From assembly GCF_943181415.1 (NCBI RefSeq), contig NZ_CALPBZ010000005.1, positions 310,001 through 374,000 on the forward strand: 64,000 nucleotides of DNA. Direction: 5' to 3'. Source of the stretch: Microbacterium sp. Marseille-Q6648 (GTDB taxonomy: Bacteria > Actinomycetota > Actinomycetes > Actinomycetales > Microbacteriaceae). Positions within the stretch are counted from its first letter, which is position 1. Each line of letters begins with the position of its first letter. The notes under the pieces are model-generated. The model saw only the letters and a program-made list of their open reading frames with translations, did no database searches and was not told the DNA's origin. A program made the translations under genes and the position numbers. Shown piece after piece: positions 46,349-54,465 of the stretch.

Positions 46349-46436
46349 AACTCCTGCACCCGGGCGCGGGCGCGCGGCGTTCTTCCGCGTGATTCCGCGG
46401 CGGGCGACGGCAGGCCCCGCGAGAACTGCAGGAGTT
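46349..46436. repeat. Inverted repeat with arms AACTCCTGCA / TGCAGGAGTT
   Basis: Arms of 10 bp (46349-46358 and 46427-46436) are perfect inverted copies, 68 bases apart. The right arm lies just upstream of the likely ppa promoter region (a TAGGCT box at 46449-46454). It could be a regulatory site or a small interspersed element; nothing in the sequence decides this. Confidence 0.6.
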
Positions 46437-46491
46437 ATGCGCCCGCACTAGGCTTGTCGCGGCACCCCACCGTCTTCGAAGGAGCACCAGT

Positions 46492-47025
46492 ATGGGCGCG
46501 TACGACGCCGTCATCGAGATCCCCCGCGGCAGCCGCATCAAGTACGAGGTCGATCACGGTACCGGCCGCGTCTTCCTCGACCGCATCCTGTACACGCCGA
46601 TGGGCTACCCGAGCAACTACGGCTTCTTCGAGAACACCCTCGGCGAGGACGGCGACCCGCTCGACGTGCTCGTGCTCCTGGACCACGACCTCGCGCCCGG
46701 CATCCTGGCGAAGGTCCGCCCGGTCGGCGTGCTGAAGATGACCGACGAGGCCGGCGGCGACGACAAGGTCGTCGCGGTGCTGGCGAAGGACCCGCGCTGG
46801 GCGCACATCCAGGACGTCACGGATCTGTCGGAGTTCACCAAGAACGAGATCAACCACTTCTTCGAGCACTACAAGGACCTCGAGCCCGGCAAGTGGGTCA
46901 AGGTCGACGAGTGGGCCGGTGCCGACGAGGCGGAGCGTCTCGTGACCGAGGCGTTCGAGCGCTTCGAGCAGCACGAGGGCGAGACGCGCACGCAGGGCGA
47001 GGGCGAAGCGCCCAACACGCTGTAG
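46492..47025 (+). CDS. ppa: Inorganic pyrophosphatase
   Basis: Soluble family I pyrophosphatase, 177 residues, splits pyrophosphate from biosynthetic reactions. The N-terminus [15 protein letters not shown], then [20 protein letters not shown] with the metal-binding signature DGDPLDVLV, are diagnostic. The C-terminal [12 protein letters not shown] is also conserved. ATG at 46492 with GAAGGAG upstream. DUF2254 follows 9 bases later and may be on the same transcript. Confidence 0.96.
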   Translation: MGAYDAVIEIPRGSRIKYEVDHGTGRVFLDRILYTPMGYPSNYGFFENTLGEDGDPLDVLVLLDHDLAPGILAKVRPVGVLKMTDEAGGDDKVVAVLAKDPRWAHIQDVTDLSEFTKNEINHFFEHYKDLEPGKWVKVDEWAGADEAERLVTEAFERFEQHEGETRTQGEGEAPNTL

Positions 47026-47034
47026 CCTCCGACC

Positions 47035-48396
47035 ATGACCCGGCAGGGGGCGGTACGTCGGCGACTGGCCTCGGCGCGCGAGGCCGTCGCCTCACGGCTC
47101 TGGCCGGTGCCGCTGGCCGCCGTCGTCCTGGCCGTCATCCTCGGCATCGCACTCCCCCTCGTGGACCGCGCCGTCGACGACGACCTTCCGGCGTCGGTGG
47201 CGGATCTCGTCTTCTCGGGCGGGGTGGATGCCGCACGCGCGGTCCTGTCGGCTATCGCGGGCTCGCTCATCACGGCGGCGTCGCTGACCTTCTCGCTCAC
47301 CGTCGTGGCGCTGCAGCTCGCCAGCAGTCAGGCGTCGCCGCGGCTGTTGCGGATGTTCTCGTCCGACGGGATGGTCCACGCCACGCTCGCGCTGTTCCTC
47401 GGAACCTTCGCGTACGCGCTGACGGTCCTCCGCACCGTCGAGGACGCGACGGAGGATGCCGAGGAGTTCGTGCCGCGCCTGGCGGTGACGGCGGCCTCGC
47501 TGCTCACGCTCGCGAGCGTGGTGGTGCTCACCTTCTTCCTGGCGCACCTCGCCCGGCAGCTGCGGGTCGAGACGATGATGCGCGACGTCCACCGCGAGGC
47601 GTCCCGGACGATCGCGCTCCAGGCCGACGCCGAACCGGGCGTCGCCGTCCCGGCGTCGGCGGCGGGAGCCGCGTCGATACCGGCACGACCGGCAGACGCG
47701 CGGCGGGTCATGGCGCCGACATCCGGATTCCTGACCGGGGTGGACCGCGCCGAGCTGGTGCGCCTGGCCACTGAAGCGGACATCGTGGTGCGTGAGCTGC
47801 GCACCATCGGCAGCGCCGTGGTCGAGGGCACGCCGCTGGTGGAGTGGTGGCCGGTTTCGGCCGCCTCGGCGGATCGAGACGGGATCGAGGAGCGCATCTC
47901 GGCAGCCTTCGCCGCGGCGTACGAGCGGACCGCGAACCAGGACGTCGGCTTCGGTCTGCGCCAGCTCGCCGACATCGCCGCGAAGGCGCTCTCGCCCGGC
48001 GTGAACGACCCGACCACCGCCGTGCACGCGCTCGGACACATCGCCTCACTGCTCGGCGACCTCGCCGACGGCGAGCGTCCCGCGCTCGGCTACGCGGATC
48101 AGCGCGGTGCGGTGCGACTCATCCCGGCTGCGGACGACTTCGGCGCGCTGGTCGAGATCGGGGTGCAGCAGGTCCGTCGCTACGGAGCCGGGGATCCGGA
48201 TGTCGTGAGTCGTCTGTTCGGCGTCATCGAGGACGTGGCGTGGCGGGTGCGTCATCCCGAGCATCGGGCGGTGCTTCGCAGTCAGCTCGAGCGGCTGGAG
48301 CGGTCGGTCGCCGACGCGGACTACGACGAGCACGAACGGGCAAGGTTCGCGCGCGACGCGGAGAGCGCGCGCACGGCGCTCGATGCGACGCTCTAG
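47035..48396 (+). CDS. DUF2254 membrane protein
   Basis: A 453-residue membrane protein of the DUF2254 family. Four membrane segments lie in the first 170 residues, with LPASVADLVFSGGVDAARAV and the hallmark LTVVALQLASSQASPRLLRM between the second and third. The C-terminal cytoplasmic part has GLRQLADIAAKALSPGVNDP, also typical. Function is unknown. Its last four bases (CTAG) overlap the stop of the convergent peptidase gene. Confidence 0.87.
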   Translation: MTRQGAVRRRLASAREAVASRLWPVPLAAVVLAVILGIALPLVDRAVDDDLPASVADLVFSGGVDAARAVLSAIAGSLITAASLTFSLTVVALQLASSQASPRLLRMFSSDGMVHATLALFLGTFAYALTVLRTVEDATEDAEEFVPRLAVTAASLLTLASVVVLTFFLAHLARQLRVETMMRDVHREASRTIALQADAEPGVAVPASAAGAASIPARPADARRVMAPTSGFLTGVDRAELVRLATEADIVVRELRTIGSAVVEGTPLVEWWPVSAASADRDGIEERISAAFAAAYERTANQDVGFGLRQLADIAAKALSPGVNDPTTAVHALGHIASLLGDLADGERPALGYADQRGAVRLIPAADDFGALVEIGVQQVRRYGAGDPDVVSRLFGVIEDVAWRVRHPEHRAVLRSQLERLERSVADADYDEHERARFARDAESARTALDATL

Positions 48397-49826
48397 AGGC
48401 TGACGCCCCGGGCCGACATGAACGGCGACGGGTTGGTGGGCCGGCCCCACTCGTACACCTCGAAGTGCAGGTGGCATCCGAAGGAGTTTCCGGTACGGCC
48501 TTCGCTGGCGATCAGCTGACCGGCGCCGACGCGCTGGCCGTACCCGACGAAGATGCCGCCGTCGCGGATGTGGGCGTAGCCGGTGGCCAGCCCGTTGCCG
48601 TGGTCGATCTTGATGTAGTTGCCGTAGCCGCCGTTGTAGCCGGCGTACACGACGGTGCCGCCCGCGGCGGCGTAGATGCCGGCGCCGCAGCCGGCGGCGA
48701 GGTCGACGCCGAGGTGCCACGTGCTCGAGCAGTAGCTCGACGTGCACTGGCCCGAGCGAGGGCCGTAGCCCGACGAGAAGTAGCCGGACGAGGGCCGCGC
48801 CCAGCCGGACCCGGCGACGGAACCGCCGTTGCCGCCGCTGGAACCGCCACCGCCGCCGCCGGACGATCCGCCCCCACCACCGCCACCGCCGGCGGCCGCA
48901 GCCGCGGCAGCCGCCGCCGCGGCGGCACGTTCGCGGGCGAGGCGCTCGGCTTCTTCACGAGCGCGACGCGCGGCTTCTTCGCGAGCGCGACGAGCCGCCT
49001 CTTCGCGCACGCGGACGCCCTCCTGGTAGTCCGCGATGGTCTTCGACGTGGTGTCCTTCAGCGCGGCCAGCTGCGCCTCGAGGGTGCCGAGGAACTGGGT
49101 CTGGCGCTCGAGCGCGGCCTCGGCCTCTTCGGCGGCCTTCCGCGCGGCGGCCATCTTCTCTTCGGCGACCTGCTGCAGTCGGTCGCGCTCGTCCCGCGCG
49201 ACGACGGCCTGATCGGTGAGGCTCTGGGCGGTGTCGCGGGCGGTGACCGCCTCTGCGTAGATGTCGTTGTTGCGGGCGATGAGACGGTCCATCGTGCCCA
49301 GGCGTGCGAGCAGGTCGTCGGCCGACGCCGCGGAACCCGCGAAGAACAGCTCGAGCGACGTGTCATCGCCGCCGTTGCGATAGAGCTGCGCGGCGACACG
49401 GCCGGCCTTGTTGGCCGACTCCAGCGCCAGGGCGGCCTGGTCATCGGCCTGCACCTGCAACTGGTCGGCGCGATACGAGGCGTCGAAGAACTCCTGCTGA
49501 GCCACGTAGAACTCGTCGGCGGCCTTCTTCGCCGCCGCCTGCTTGGCCGCGACGTCCGCCTTGAGGGACTCGATGAGTCCCTGGATCCTCGAGATCTCGC
49601 CGGCCTTGGCCGCCTCGTTCTTCCGCGCCCGCTGGACGTCGTCCCACGTGGGGTAGTCCGCGGCGAACGCGGCCGGGAGCAGGGGAGTCGCGATGGCGCC
49701 GATGACGGCGGCGCCGAGGATGCCGAGGCCGAGCGCGCTGCGCCGGGACATGGTCGGCAACCTGAGTCGCTGGGGGCCGTCGGCGGGCGCGCAGCCGCAG
49801 TCGTCGAGGTCGTGCCATGAGCTCAC
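48393..49826 (-). CDS. Tat-exported M23 peptidase with coiled coil
   Basis: A 477-residue cell-wall peptidase. The GTG at 49826 (VSSWHDLDDCGCAPADG) has AAGGAGGGG upstream and is preferred over an ATG at 49877. A twin-arginine signal, TMSRRSALGLGILGAAVIGA, ends at PAAFAA. Residues 60-320 form a long coiled coil, followed by a glycine/serine linker and the M23 domain, with ligands in WHLGVDLAAG and GCHLHFEVY. Such proteins cut peptidoglycan cross-links or activate other hydrolases. Unusually, a CGCAP motif precedes the Tat signal, and it is shared with the paralogue at 57195-58601. Confidence 0.88.
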   Translation of the reverse strand: MSSWHDLDDCGCAPADGPQRLRLPTMSRRSALGLGILGAAVIGAIATPLLPAAFAADYPTWDDVQRARKNEAAKAGEISRIQGLIESLKADVAAKQAAAKKAADEFYVAQQEFFDASYRADQLQVQADDQAALALESANKAGRVAAQLYRNGGDDTSLELFFAGSAASADDLLARLGTMDRLIARNNDIYAEAVTARDTAQSLTDQAVVARDERDRLQQVAEEKMAAARKAAEEAEAALERQTQFLGTLEAQLAALKDTTSKTIADYQEGVRVREEAARRAREEAARRAREEAERLARERAAAAAAAAAAAAGGGGGGGGSSGGGGGGSSGGNGGSVAGSGWARPSSGYFSSGYGPRSGQCTSSYCSSTWHLGVDLAAGCGAGIYAAAGGTVVYAGYNGGYGNYIKIDHGNGLATGYAHIRDGGIFVGYGQRVGAGQLIASEGRTGNSFGCHLHFEVYEWGRPTNPSPFMSARGVSL

Positions 49827-49847
49827 AGACCCCTCCTTCCGCGCGAC

Positions 49848-49885
49848 AATGTGTTTCACATTAGCAACACGAGTCACATCCGCAA
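49848..49885 (-). promoter_or_regulatory. Promoter of the M23 peptidase with a palindrome at the -10 box
   Basis: On the minus strand TTGCGG (49885-49880) and TAATGT (49863-49858) are 16 bases apart. A perfect inverted repeat, AATGTG-TTT-CACATT (49848-49862), overlaps the -10 box and the probable start of transcription. This is a plausible repressor site, or a short leader hairpin. Confidence 0.5.
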
Positions 49886-49980
49886 CCCTGCGGCGCGCAT
49901 ACGAAGGCGCCCCAGACGCTCTTCGCGTGTGGGCACGTTACCGCGATGCCCCCCTGCGCACCAGGGGGACGCGCGCTCGA

Positions 49981-50010
49981 TTGGCGAATCGCGGAATGAT
50001 CTCGTATGCT
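49981..50010 (+). promoter_or_regulatory. Likely promoter of the tRNA cluster
   Basis: TTGGCG at 49981-49986 and TATGCT at 50005-50010 are 18 bases apart and end 37 bases before tRNA-Glu. The position and match suit a strong stable-RNA promoter. Confidence 0.55.
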
Positions 50011-50047
50011 TGAGCGTCGGCAAGCGAGAGCCCACCGGGTTCATCTC

Positions 50048-50120
50048 GGCCCCATCGTTTAGCGGCCTAGGACGCCGCCCTTTCACGGCGGTAGCACGGG
50101 TTCGAATCCCGTTGGGGTCA
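50048..50120 (+). tRNA. tRNA-Glu (anticodon TTC)
   Basis: A full 73-nt cloverleaf. The acceptor stem GGCCCCA pairs with TGGGGTC. The anticodon loop is CTTTCAC within GCCGCC/GGCGGT, and the T-arm contains GGTTCGAATCC. The 3' CCA is not encoded. It is the first of three adjacent tRNAs, a Glu-Asp-Phe order common in actinobacteria. Confidence 0.96.
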
Positions 50121-50148
50121 CTCTTGCCGGACACAACTGAATATGCAT

Positions 50149-50222
50149 GGCCCTGTAGCGCAGTTGGTTAGCGTGCCGCCCTGTCACGGCGGAGGTCGCG
50201 GGTTCAAGTCCCGTCAGGGTCG
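50149..50222 (+). tRNA. tRNA-Asp (anticodon GTC)
   Basis: A 74-nt cloverleaf, acceptor stem GGCCCTG with CAGGGTC and discriminator G. The anticodon arm is GCCGCCCTGTCACGGCGG, and the T-arm has GGTTCAAGTCC. CCA is not encoded. It follows tRNA-Glu by 28 bases. Confidence 0.96.
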
Positions 50223-50233
50223 CTCCGAGCGAC

Positions 50234-50257
50234 AAGCCCTTCTCGGAGGGCTTTTCG
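50234..50257 (+). terminator. Hairpin terminator after tRNA-Asp
   Basis: AAGCCCT (50234-50240) pairs with AGGGCTT (50247-50253) around a 6-base loop and is followed by TTCGTTT, a classic intrinsic terminator. tRNA-Phe may therefore be transcribed by read-through or its own promoter. Confidence 0.75.
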
Positions 50258-50287
50258 TTTAGGACGCGGCATCCGCGGATGTTGCGC

Positions 50288-50360
50288 GGCTCTGTAGCTC
50301 AGTTGGTAGAGCGCACGACTGAAAATCGTGAGGTCACGGGATCGACGCCCGTCGGAGCCA
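50288..50360 (+). tRNA. tRNA-Phe (anticodon GAA)
   Basis: A 73-nt cloverleaf. The acceptor stem GGCTCTG pairs with CGGAGCC with one G-T pair, and the discriminator is A. The anticodon arm is ACGACTGAAAATCGT, giving GAA. The T-arm stem ACGGG/CCCGT encloses ATCGACG, so the usual first T of the loop is A here. CCA is not encoded. Confidence 0.95.
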
Positions 50361-50362
50361 CT

Positions 50363-50404
50363 GGCCCTTCTTCAGGCTTCTACTGGAGGAGGGCCTTTTA
50401 TTTT
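50363..50404 (+). terminator. Hairpin terminator after tRNA-Phe
   Basis: GGCCCT at 50363-50368 pairs with AGGGCC at 50390-50395 and is followed by a T-rich run (TTTTATTTT). The loop is long (21 bases). Confidence 0.7.
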
Positions 50405-50887
50405 GCCCGGTCAGGGGCTACAACCGCCTCCCGTCATGCACGCCGAACGAGATGAAACGCCCAGATCGGATGTCACTGGCGACCGCCCGAGAGGCGTCTG
50501 GGCCGGTCTGGGGCCGGTTACTGGATCAATTCCGGAGATCGACTGGGATTGTCGCAAACTCTCCATCGACGTTGACTGGCGACAACATGTCAGTCTGACT
50601 TGCCCGTCAGACTCAGCCTCTCGCGCGCTCAAAGATCGTCGTCCCGCCTAGCGCTGTCAAGCAGTTGCGCGCTAGTGGTCACGCCGGGAGGCAACTTGCG
50701 GGAGTTTGACCGACATCCGCTTCACGCTTCCGACGGGAGACCTCCCCGCACGCGTTGGAGGAGAAGCTGCGCACTCGGCGACGAACAGGGCGAACAGGGC
50801 GAACAGGGCGAACAGATGGCGCCTACCGCGGGACGCACCTGACTGACAACATTCCGGGTATCGCGCGTTTCCTGCTTGTATTCTCGG
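50405..50887. other. Gene-poor junction with a hairpin and a short tandem repeat
   Basis: No convincing gene lies in these 483 bases, and the composition is less GC-rich than the chromosome to the left. Two structures are visible: a perfect 8-bp hairpin, AGTCTGAC (50592-50599) with GTCAGACT (50606-50613); and about four copies of the 9-bp unit GAACAGGGC at 50783-50816. It may be debris of an old insertion next to tRNA-Phe, but no transposase or integrase piece was recognised. Confidence 0.5.
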
Positions 50888-51139
50888 ATGATCTTCTCCA
50901 GTGAATGGATTGTCGTGTCTTCTGCTGTCAAACGTCCGGCCGAGCGCGAACTTTGGTCATCCACCCGATTCGTCCTTTGGGCTTTTTCGTTTAACGCATT
51001 GTGTCTGGTGGTGCTACTGGCGAATCTGCTCACCGGCAACGCCTGGTGGAAGGTTGCTGTGCCGATCGCTGTCGTTTGCCTTGTTTTGGGGGGACTGGCG
51101 GGCTTCCTAGCCAGACGACGGCGGCTCAAAGAGCGATAG
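50888..51139 (+). CDS. Small two-segment membrane protein, hypothetical
   Basis: An 83-residue protein from the ATG at 50888; a TTG at 50876 would add four residues. Two membrane segments, FVLWAFSFNALCLVVLLANL and WWKVAVPIAVVCLVLGGLAG, are followed by a basic end (FLARRRRLKER), so the C-terminus should be cytoplasmic. No Shine-Dalgarno site is clear. I recognise no family. It is the only plus-strand gene candidate after the tRNAs, and its lower GC matches the junction around it. Confidence 0.5.
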   Translation: MIFSSEWIVVSSAVKRPAERELWSSTRFVLWAFSFNALCLVVLLANLLTGNAWWKVAVPIAVVCLVLGGLAGFLARRRRLKER

Positions 51140-51196
51140 AAGCGAACCCAGGCTCCTTAGCGCTGTCACCCTGTTGGGTTGGCTTTTTGGAGGCGG

Positions 51197-51592
51197 CTAT
51201 CTGGCCCAGCATGAGTGGACTGTGCCGGTCGTGGCCTGGGCGACAGTCGGAATAGTTTCCAGAAGCGCTCGCGTCACCGTCTCCGAGGCGGGGTATTCCA
51301 CGACTCGCCAACCCACGACGCCGAAGTCTTCGTCCAGGGCTTTGATGGCGCAGGCGAAGGCTGTGTTCGTAGGTGGGGTGACTTGGAACGACACGGTCAC
51401 AGTGCGTGCGTCGACCAGCTCGAAACCGGTCTCGTCGTATCCGACATCGTCAGCGGAGTTCGAGACGGTCAACCATGAGAGCGCCACGACGGCCGCGGCG
51501 GCCGCAACCGTGAGGATGATCCACCACGCGCGGCGGCGGGCGGGGTGCGAAGCGCGGCCGTAGCGTTCGTCGAGCTGTTCCTTTGTTGTCAT
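51197..51592 (-). CDS. DUF4307 membrane-anchored protein
   Basis: A 131-residue protein of the actinobacterial DUF4307 family. MTTKEQLDERYGR is the family's opening motif. One membrane segment (WIILTVAAAAAVVALSWLTV) follows, and the outer domain has VDARTVTVSFQVTPPTNTAF and FACAIKALDEDFGVVGW. Function is unknown; the gene is usually part of the core genome. It lies 46 bases after the CopD-CtaG fusion gene in the same direction. Confidence 0.85.
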   Translation of the reverse strand: MTTKEQLDERYGRASHPARRRAWWIILTVAAAAAVVALSWLTVSNSADDVGYDETGFELVDARTVTVSFQVTPPTNTAFACAIKALDEDFGVVGWRVVEYPASETVTRALLETIPTVAQATTGTVHSCWAR

Positions 51593-51638
51593 GCGGCGCC
51601 TCCTGCGCGGATCTCGATAGATCCTTTCGATGAGGCGA

Positions 51639-53636
51639 TCATTTGCGGTCGCGAGTGTCGCGCACGGCGAGCTCGCGCAGGCGTGCGTTGTACGTATCCA
51701 GTTCGGCTTCGCCGGTGCGGTCAGCGTGCCGGTCGCGGCGCTTCGTCTCGCGTGCGTCGCTACGGCTCCACTGGATCGCGACGGTGATCGCGAGGACGAG
51801 GGTCGGGATCTCGCCGATCGACCAGGCGATGCCGCCGCCGATGTACTGATCTTCCAGCGGTGTGGCTCCCCAGGTGCGGCCCATCGCTCCGAACCACTCG
51901 GCGACCATCAGCCCCGATTGCATCATGATGGCGATGCCGAAGAAGGCGTGCATCGCCATTATTCCGATCAGCAGCAGTAGCCGGCCGGGGTATGGCAGCC
52001 GCCACGGCACCGGGTCTATGCCGATCAATGATTGGACGAACAGGTAGCCGGTGATGAGGAAGTGGGCGATCATCCATTGGTGGCCGAGGTGGTCGTACAG
52101 CGACCAACGGAACAGGTCGGTGTAATAGAAGATCCACAGCGACCCGATGAACAGGCCGGCCGCGACAAATGGGTTCGTCAACAGGCGCGCGACTGGGGAG
52201 TGCACGGCCCACAGGATCCACTCACGGCCGCCGCGGGTGCCGTCGTCACGCTTGCGGATCGCTCGGGCGGCGAGCGTCACCGGAGCTCCAGCCACCAGCA
52301 ACACCGGGATCGCCATCGTGAGCAGCATGTGCCCAACCATGTGCATGCTGAACAGGTAATCCTGGTAGACGTTGATTACACCACCGGTGACCCACACCAG
52401 CAGTACCATCCCCGCGACCCACACGATCGTGCGGTGGACTGGCCACGCATCGCCACGGCGCCGCAACCGCCACACCCCGGCGAGGTAGAAGAAGACCGCG
52501 AAGCCAGCGACCACCGCCCACAACAGGTCAACGTTCCATGCGGTGACCCACCGTTCGATTGTGAGCTCCGGGGGCAACGGTGCACCGGTGAGGCGTTCTG
52601 CCGGTGACGGGATCTCGGGAAGTGGGGCTGGGTTCGGAGGCGGGGTGCGCGCCAACGCTGCCGCGGCGCCGCTGGCCACACCCATCAGCGCTAGCTCGAA
52701 GGCGATCAGTGTCCAGAAGACGCGGGATGCCGCACCGGAGTCGCGCATCCTGCCGATCAGGCGAGCGCGATACCACACCCCGAAGAGTCCGAGCCCGATG
52801 AGCGCGAGGACCTTGACGCCCAAGATCGCGCCATAGGGAGAAAGCAACGCAGACCACTCCTGCAGTCCGATAGCCGCACGGACCGTGCCGGACACCGCGA
52901 CGAGCACGAACGCGACCAGAGCAATGCTCGAGTACCGGGCGACGACATCCGGGATGCGGCGCCGATCAAGGACCGGACGGATCGCGACAAGCAAGAGCAG
53001 CCCGCCGAGCCACACCGCGGCGCCGATGATATGCAGAATGAGCGCCATCATCGCCTCGTGGTGGAAGGCATCGTCGCCGGAGTGTCCCTGCGTCCCCATC
53101 GGCACGAGCGAGGCCACCGCGAGCAGCGCAACGACGAACGTGCCGACCCAGGATCGTACGGCGAAGGTGAGCACGGTCAGTGCTGCGCCTGCAACCGTCG
53201 TGATCAGCCAGGTGCGGCCCACCTCAAGCTCAACGAGGAACCGACCGAGCTGCGCACCGAACTGCGGTCCTGCGTCGAGCGCGGGGTTGAACACGCTTAG
53301 AAACGTGAGGAATCCGGTTGCGCCCGCCGCGACGGTGAACACGGCGGCGGAAATCGAGGCGGTGTCAAGGGCGACGTCGAACTGGCGCTCACCGGCGCGG
53401 AGCGTGAAAAGCGCGGTCACGAGAACGCCGACCATACCCGCGGCAGCGAGATTCACCAACAGCTTTGCGACGGGAAGCCCCCAGCGTGCGATCGGGCCGG
53501 CGTCGTCCAATGACAGCTCCGCGGCACCGCCGCCGAACCCCAACGCCCAGACCATGACGACGAGTGCGACCGCGACAAGGATCGTCGGCCCAATAGCCCG
53601 CAGTCTTCGGTACTTTACATCTGTGGTGGGCGGCAT
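51639..53636 (-). CDS. CopD-CtaG fusion membrane protein (copper transport / cytochrome oxidase assembly)
   Basis: A 665-residue polytopic protein. Residues 1-330 form a CopD-like copper import domain with about eight membrane segments, including MGTQGHSGDDAFHHEAMMAL and ILHIIGAAVWLGGLLLLVAI. Residues 360-640 form a CtaG (caa3-type oxidase assembly) domain, with YLFSMHMVGHMLLTMAIPVL, HLGHQWMIAHFLITGYLFV and MHAFFGIAIMMQSGLMVAEW. Such fusions are common in actinobacteria. It should help copper reach cytochrome oxidase or other exported cuproenzymes. A second CtaG-type gene lies at 60218-61156. It is 145 bases downstream of the DUF305 gene. Confidence 0.9.
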   Translation of the reverse strand: MPPTTDVKYRRLRAIGPTILVAVALVVMVWALGFGGGAAELSLDDAGPIARWGLPVAKLLVNLAAAGMVGVLVTALFTLRAGERQFDVALDTASISAAVFTVAAGATGFLTFLSVFNPALDAGPQFGAQLGRFLVELEVGRTWLITTVAGAALTVLTFAVRSWVGTFVVALLAVASLVPMGTQGHSGDDAFHHEAMMALILHIIGAAVWLGGLLLLVAIRPVLDRRRIPDVVARYSSIALVAFVLVAVSGTVRAAIGLQEWSALLSPYGAILGVKVLALIGLGLFGVWYRARLIGRMRDSGAASRVFWTLIAFELALMGVASGAAAALARTPPPNPAPLPEIPSPAERLTGAPLPPELTIERWVTAWNVDLLWAVVAGFAVFFYLAGVWRLRRRGDAWPVHRTIVWVAGMVLLVWVTGGVINVYQDYLFSMHMVGHMLLTMAIPVLLVAGAPVTLAARAIRKRDDGTRGGREWILWAVHSPVARLLTNPFVAAGLFIGSLWIFYYTDLFRWSLYDHLGHQWMIAHFLITGYLFVQSLIGIDPVPWRLPYPGRLLLLIGIMAMHAFFGIAIMMQSGLMVAEWFGAMGRTWGATPLEDQYIGGGIAWSIGEIPTLVLAITVAIQWSRSDARETKRRDRHADRTGEAELDTYNARLRELAVRDTRDRK

Positions 53637-53781
53637 CAGTTGTCCCTCGCGTGCACAGGATTACCGCGCGCTCGCCTGCACGGTTCTTTGGGTGTCAGGG
53701 TCACGGGGATTCTTTCGTTTGGATCATGCGCAGCCAGGCGGAGCGGTCGCTACACCAGCCGCGGGTGAGCGATATCGTGTG

Positions 53782-54465
53782 CTATTCGCAGTCGATTCGC
53801 GCCTGCATTAACTTCATCGCGTCGATTTCGGCGGTCTGTCCGTTCTTGATATTTTCTGCGACGGTCAGGGCACGCGAATCTGAGCCGAGTTGGATGAGCG
53901 CCTCGGCCATCGGGATGGCGCCTTCGTGGTGGCGAATGAGCAGCCCGAGGAAGAGGCAATCGGCTTGCTGCCCTGTCGCGTCCTGCAGAGCGGTGATTTC
54001 GTCAGCTGAAGCCATCCCCATTTCAATGCGTGCCTCTTCCTCTGTCATGGCCGCACCGTCAGACATGTCGTGACCGCTTCCGGCCGGAGAGGCATCCATC
54101 CACTTCATCATCGGGCTACCCGATTGTGACAGTCCCCACTGCACGAGCCAGTCGTACATCTCGCCGCGCTGGCCCGCCTGCCCGGTGGCGATGTCGTAGG
54201 CGAGGATCCTCAGTTCGTCGTCGGCAGTCTTTCGGTATATCTCCATGGCCATCTCGATGGCCTGCGCGTGATGCACCTGCATGTCACGTGAGAAGCCAGC
54301 TTCAGGAGAGTCCGCACCAGGAGTACCGGCGCCCTGCGACCCAAAGGTCGAGAAGCGTCCCATGGCGAACGCGAGCACGCCGATCGCGAGCAGGACAAGG
54401 ATGACGTTCCACCACCGACGCCGTCCTCGAGCTGGGGCCGCATGCATGTTCTCGCTGCGGTTCAT
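53782..54465 (-). CDS. DUF305 family protein
   Basis: A 227-residue exported protein. A basic N-terminus and one membrane segment (WNVILVLLAIGVLAFAMG) anchor it. Two DUF305 motifs follow: GFSRDMQVHHAQAIEMAMEI and FLGLLIRHHEGAIPMAEALI, each with the His-His pair. Many Met residues lie between them. The family often accompanies copper-resistance genes, and the His and Met content suits metal binding. The ATG at 54465 overlaps the DUF3105 stop, so the two are coupled. Confidence 0.9.
   Translation of the reverse strand: MNRSENMHAAPARGRRRWWNVILVLLAIGVLAFAMGRFSTFGSQGAGTPGADSPEAGFSRDMQVHHAQAIEMAMEIYRKTADDELRILAYDIATGQAGQRGEMYDWLVQWGLSQSGSPMMKWMDASPAGSGHDMSDGAAMTEEEARIEMGMASADEITALQDATGQQADCLFLGLLIRHHEGAIPMAEALIQLGSDSRALTVAENIKNGQTAEIDAMKLMQARIDCE

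Noticed and set aside
50411-50632. Short reading frames in the junction after tRNA-Phe as transposase remnants
   Set aside because: No catalytic motif or terminal inverted repeat could be recognised, so they are not reported as genes.
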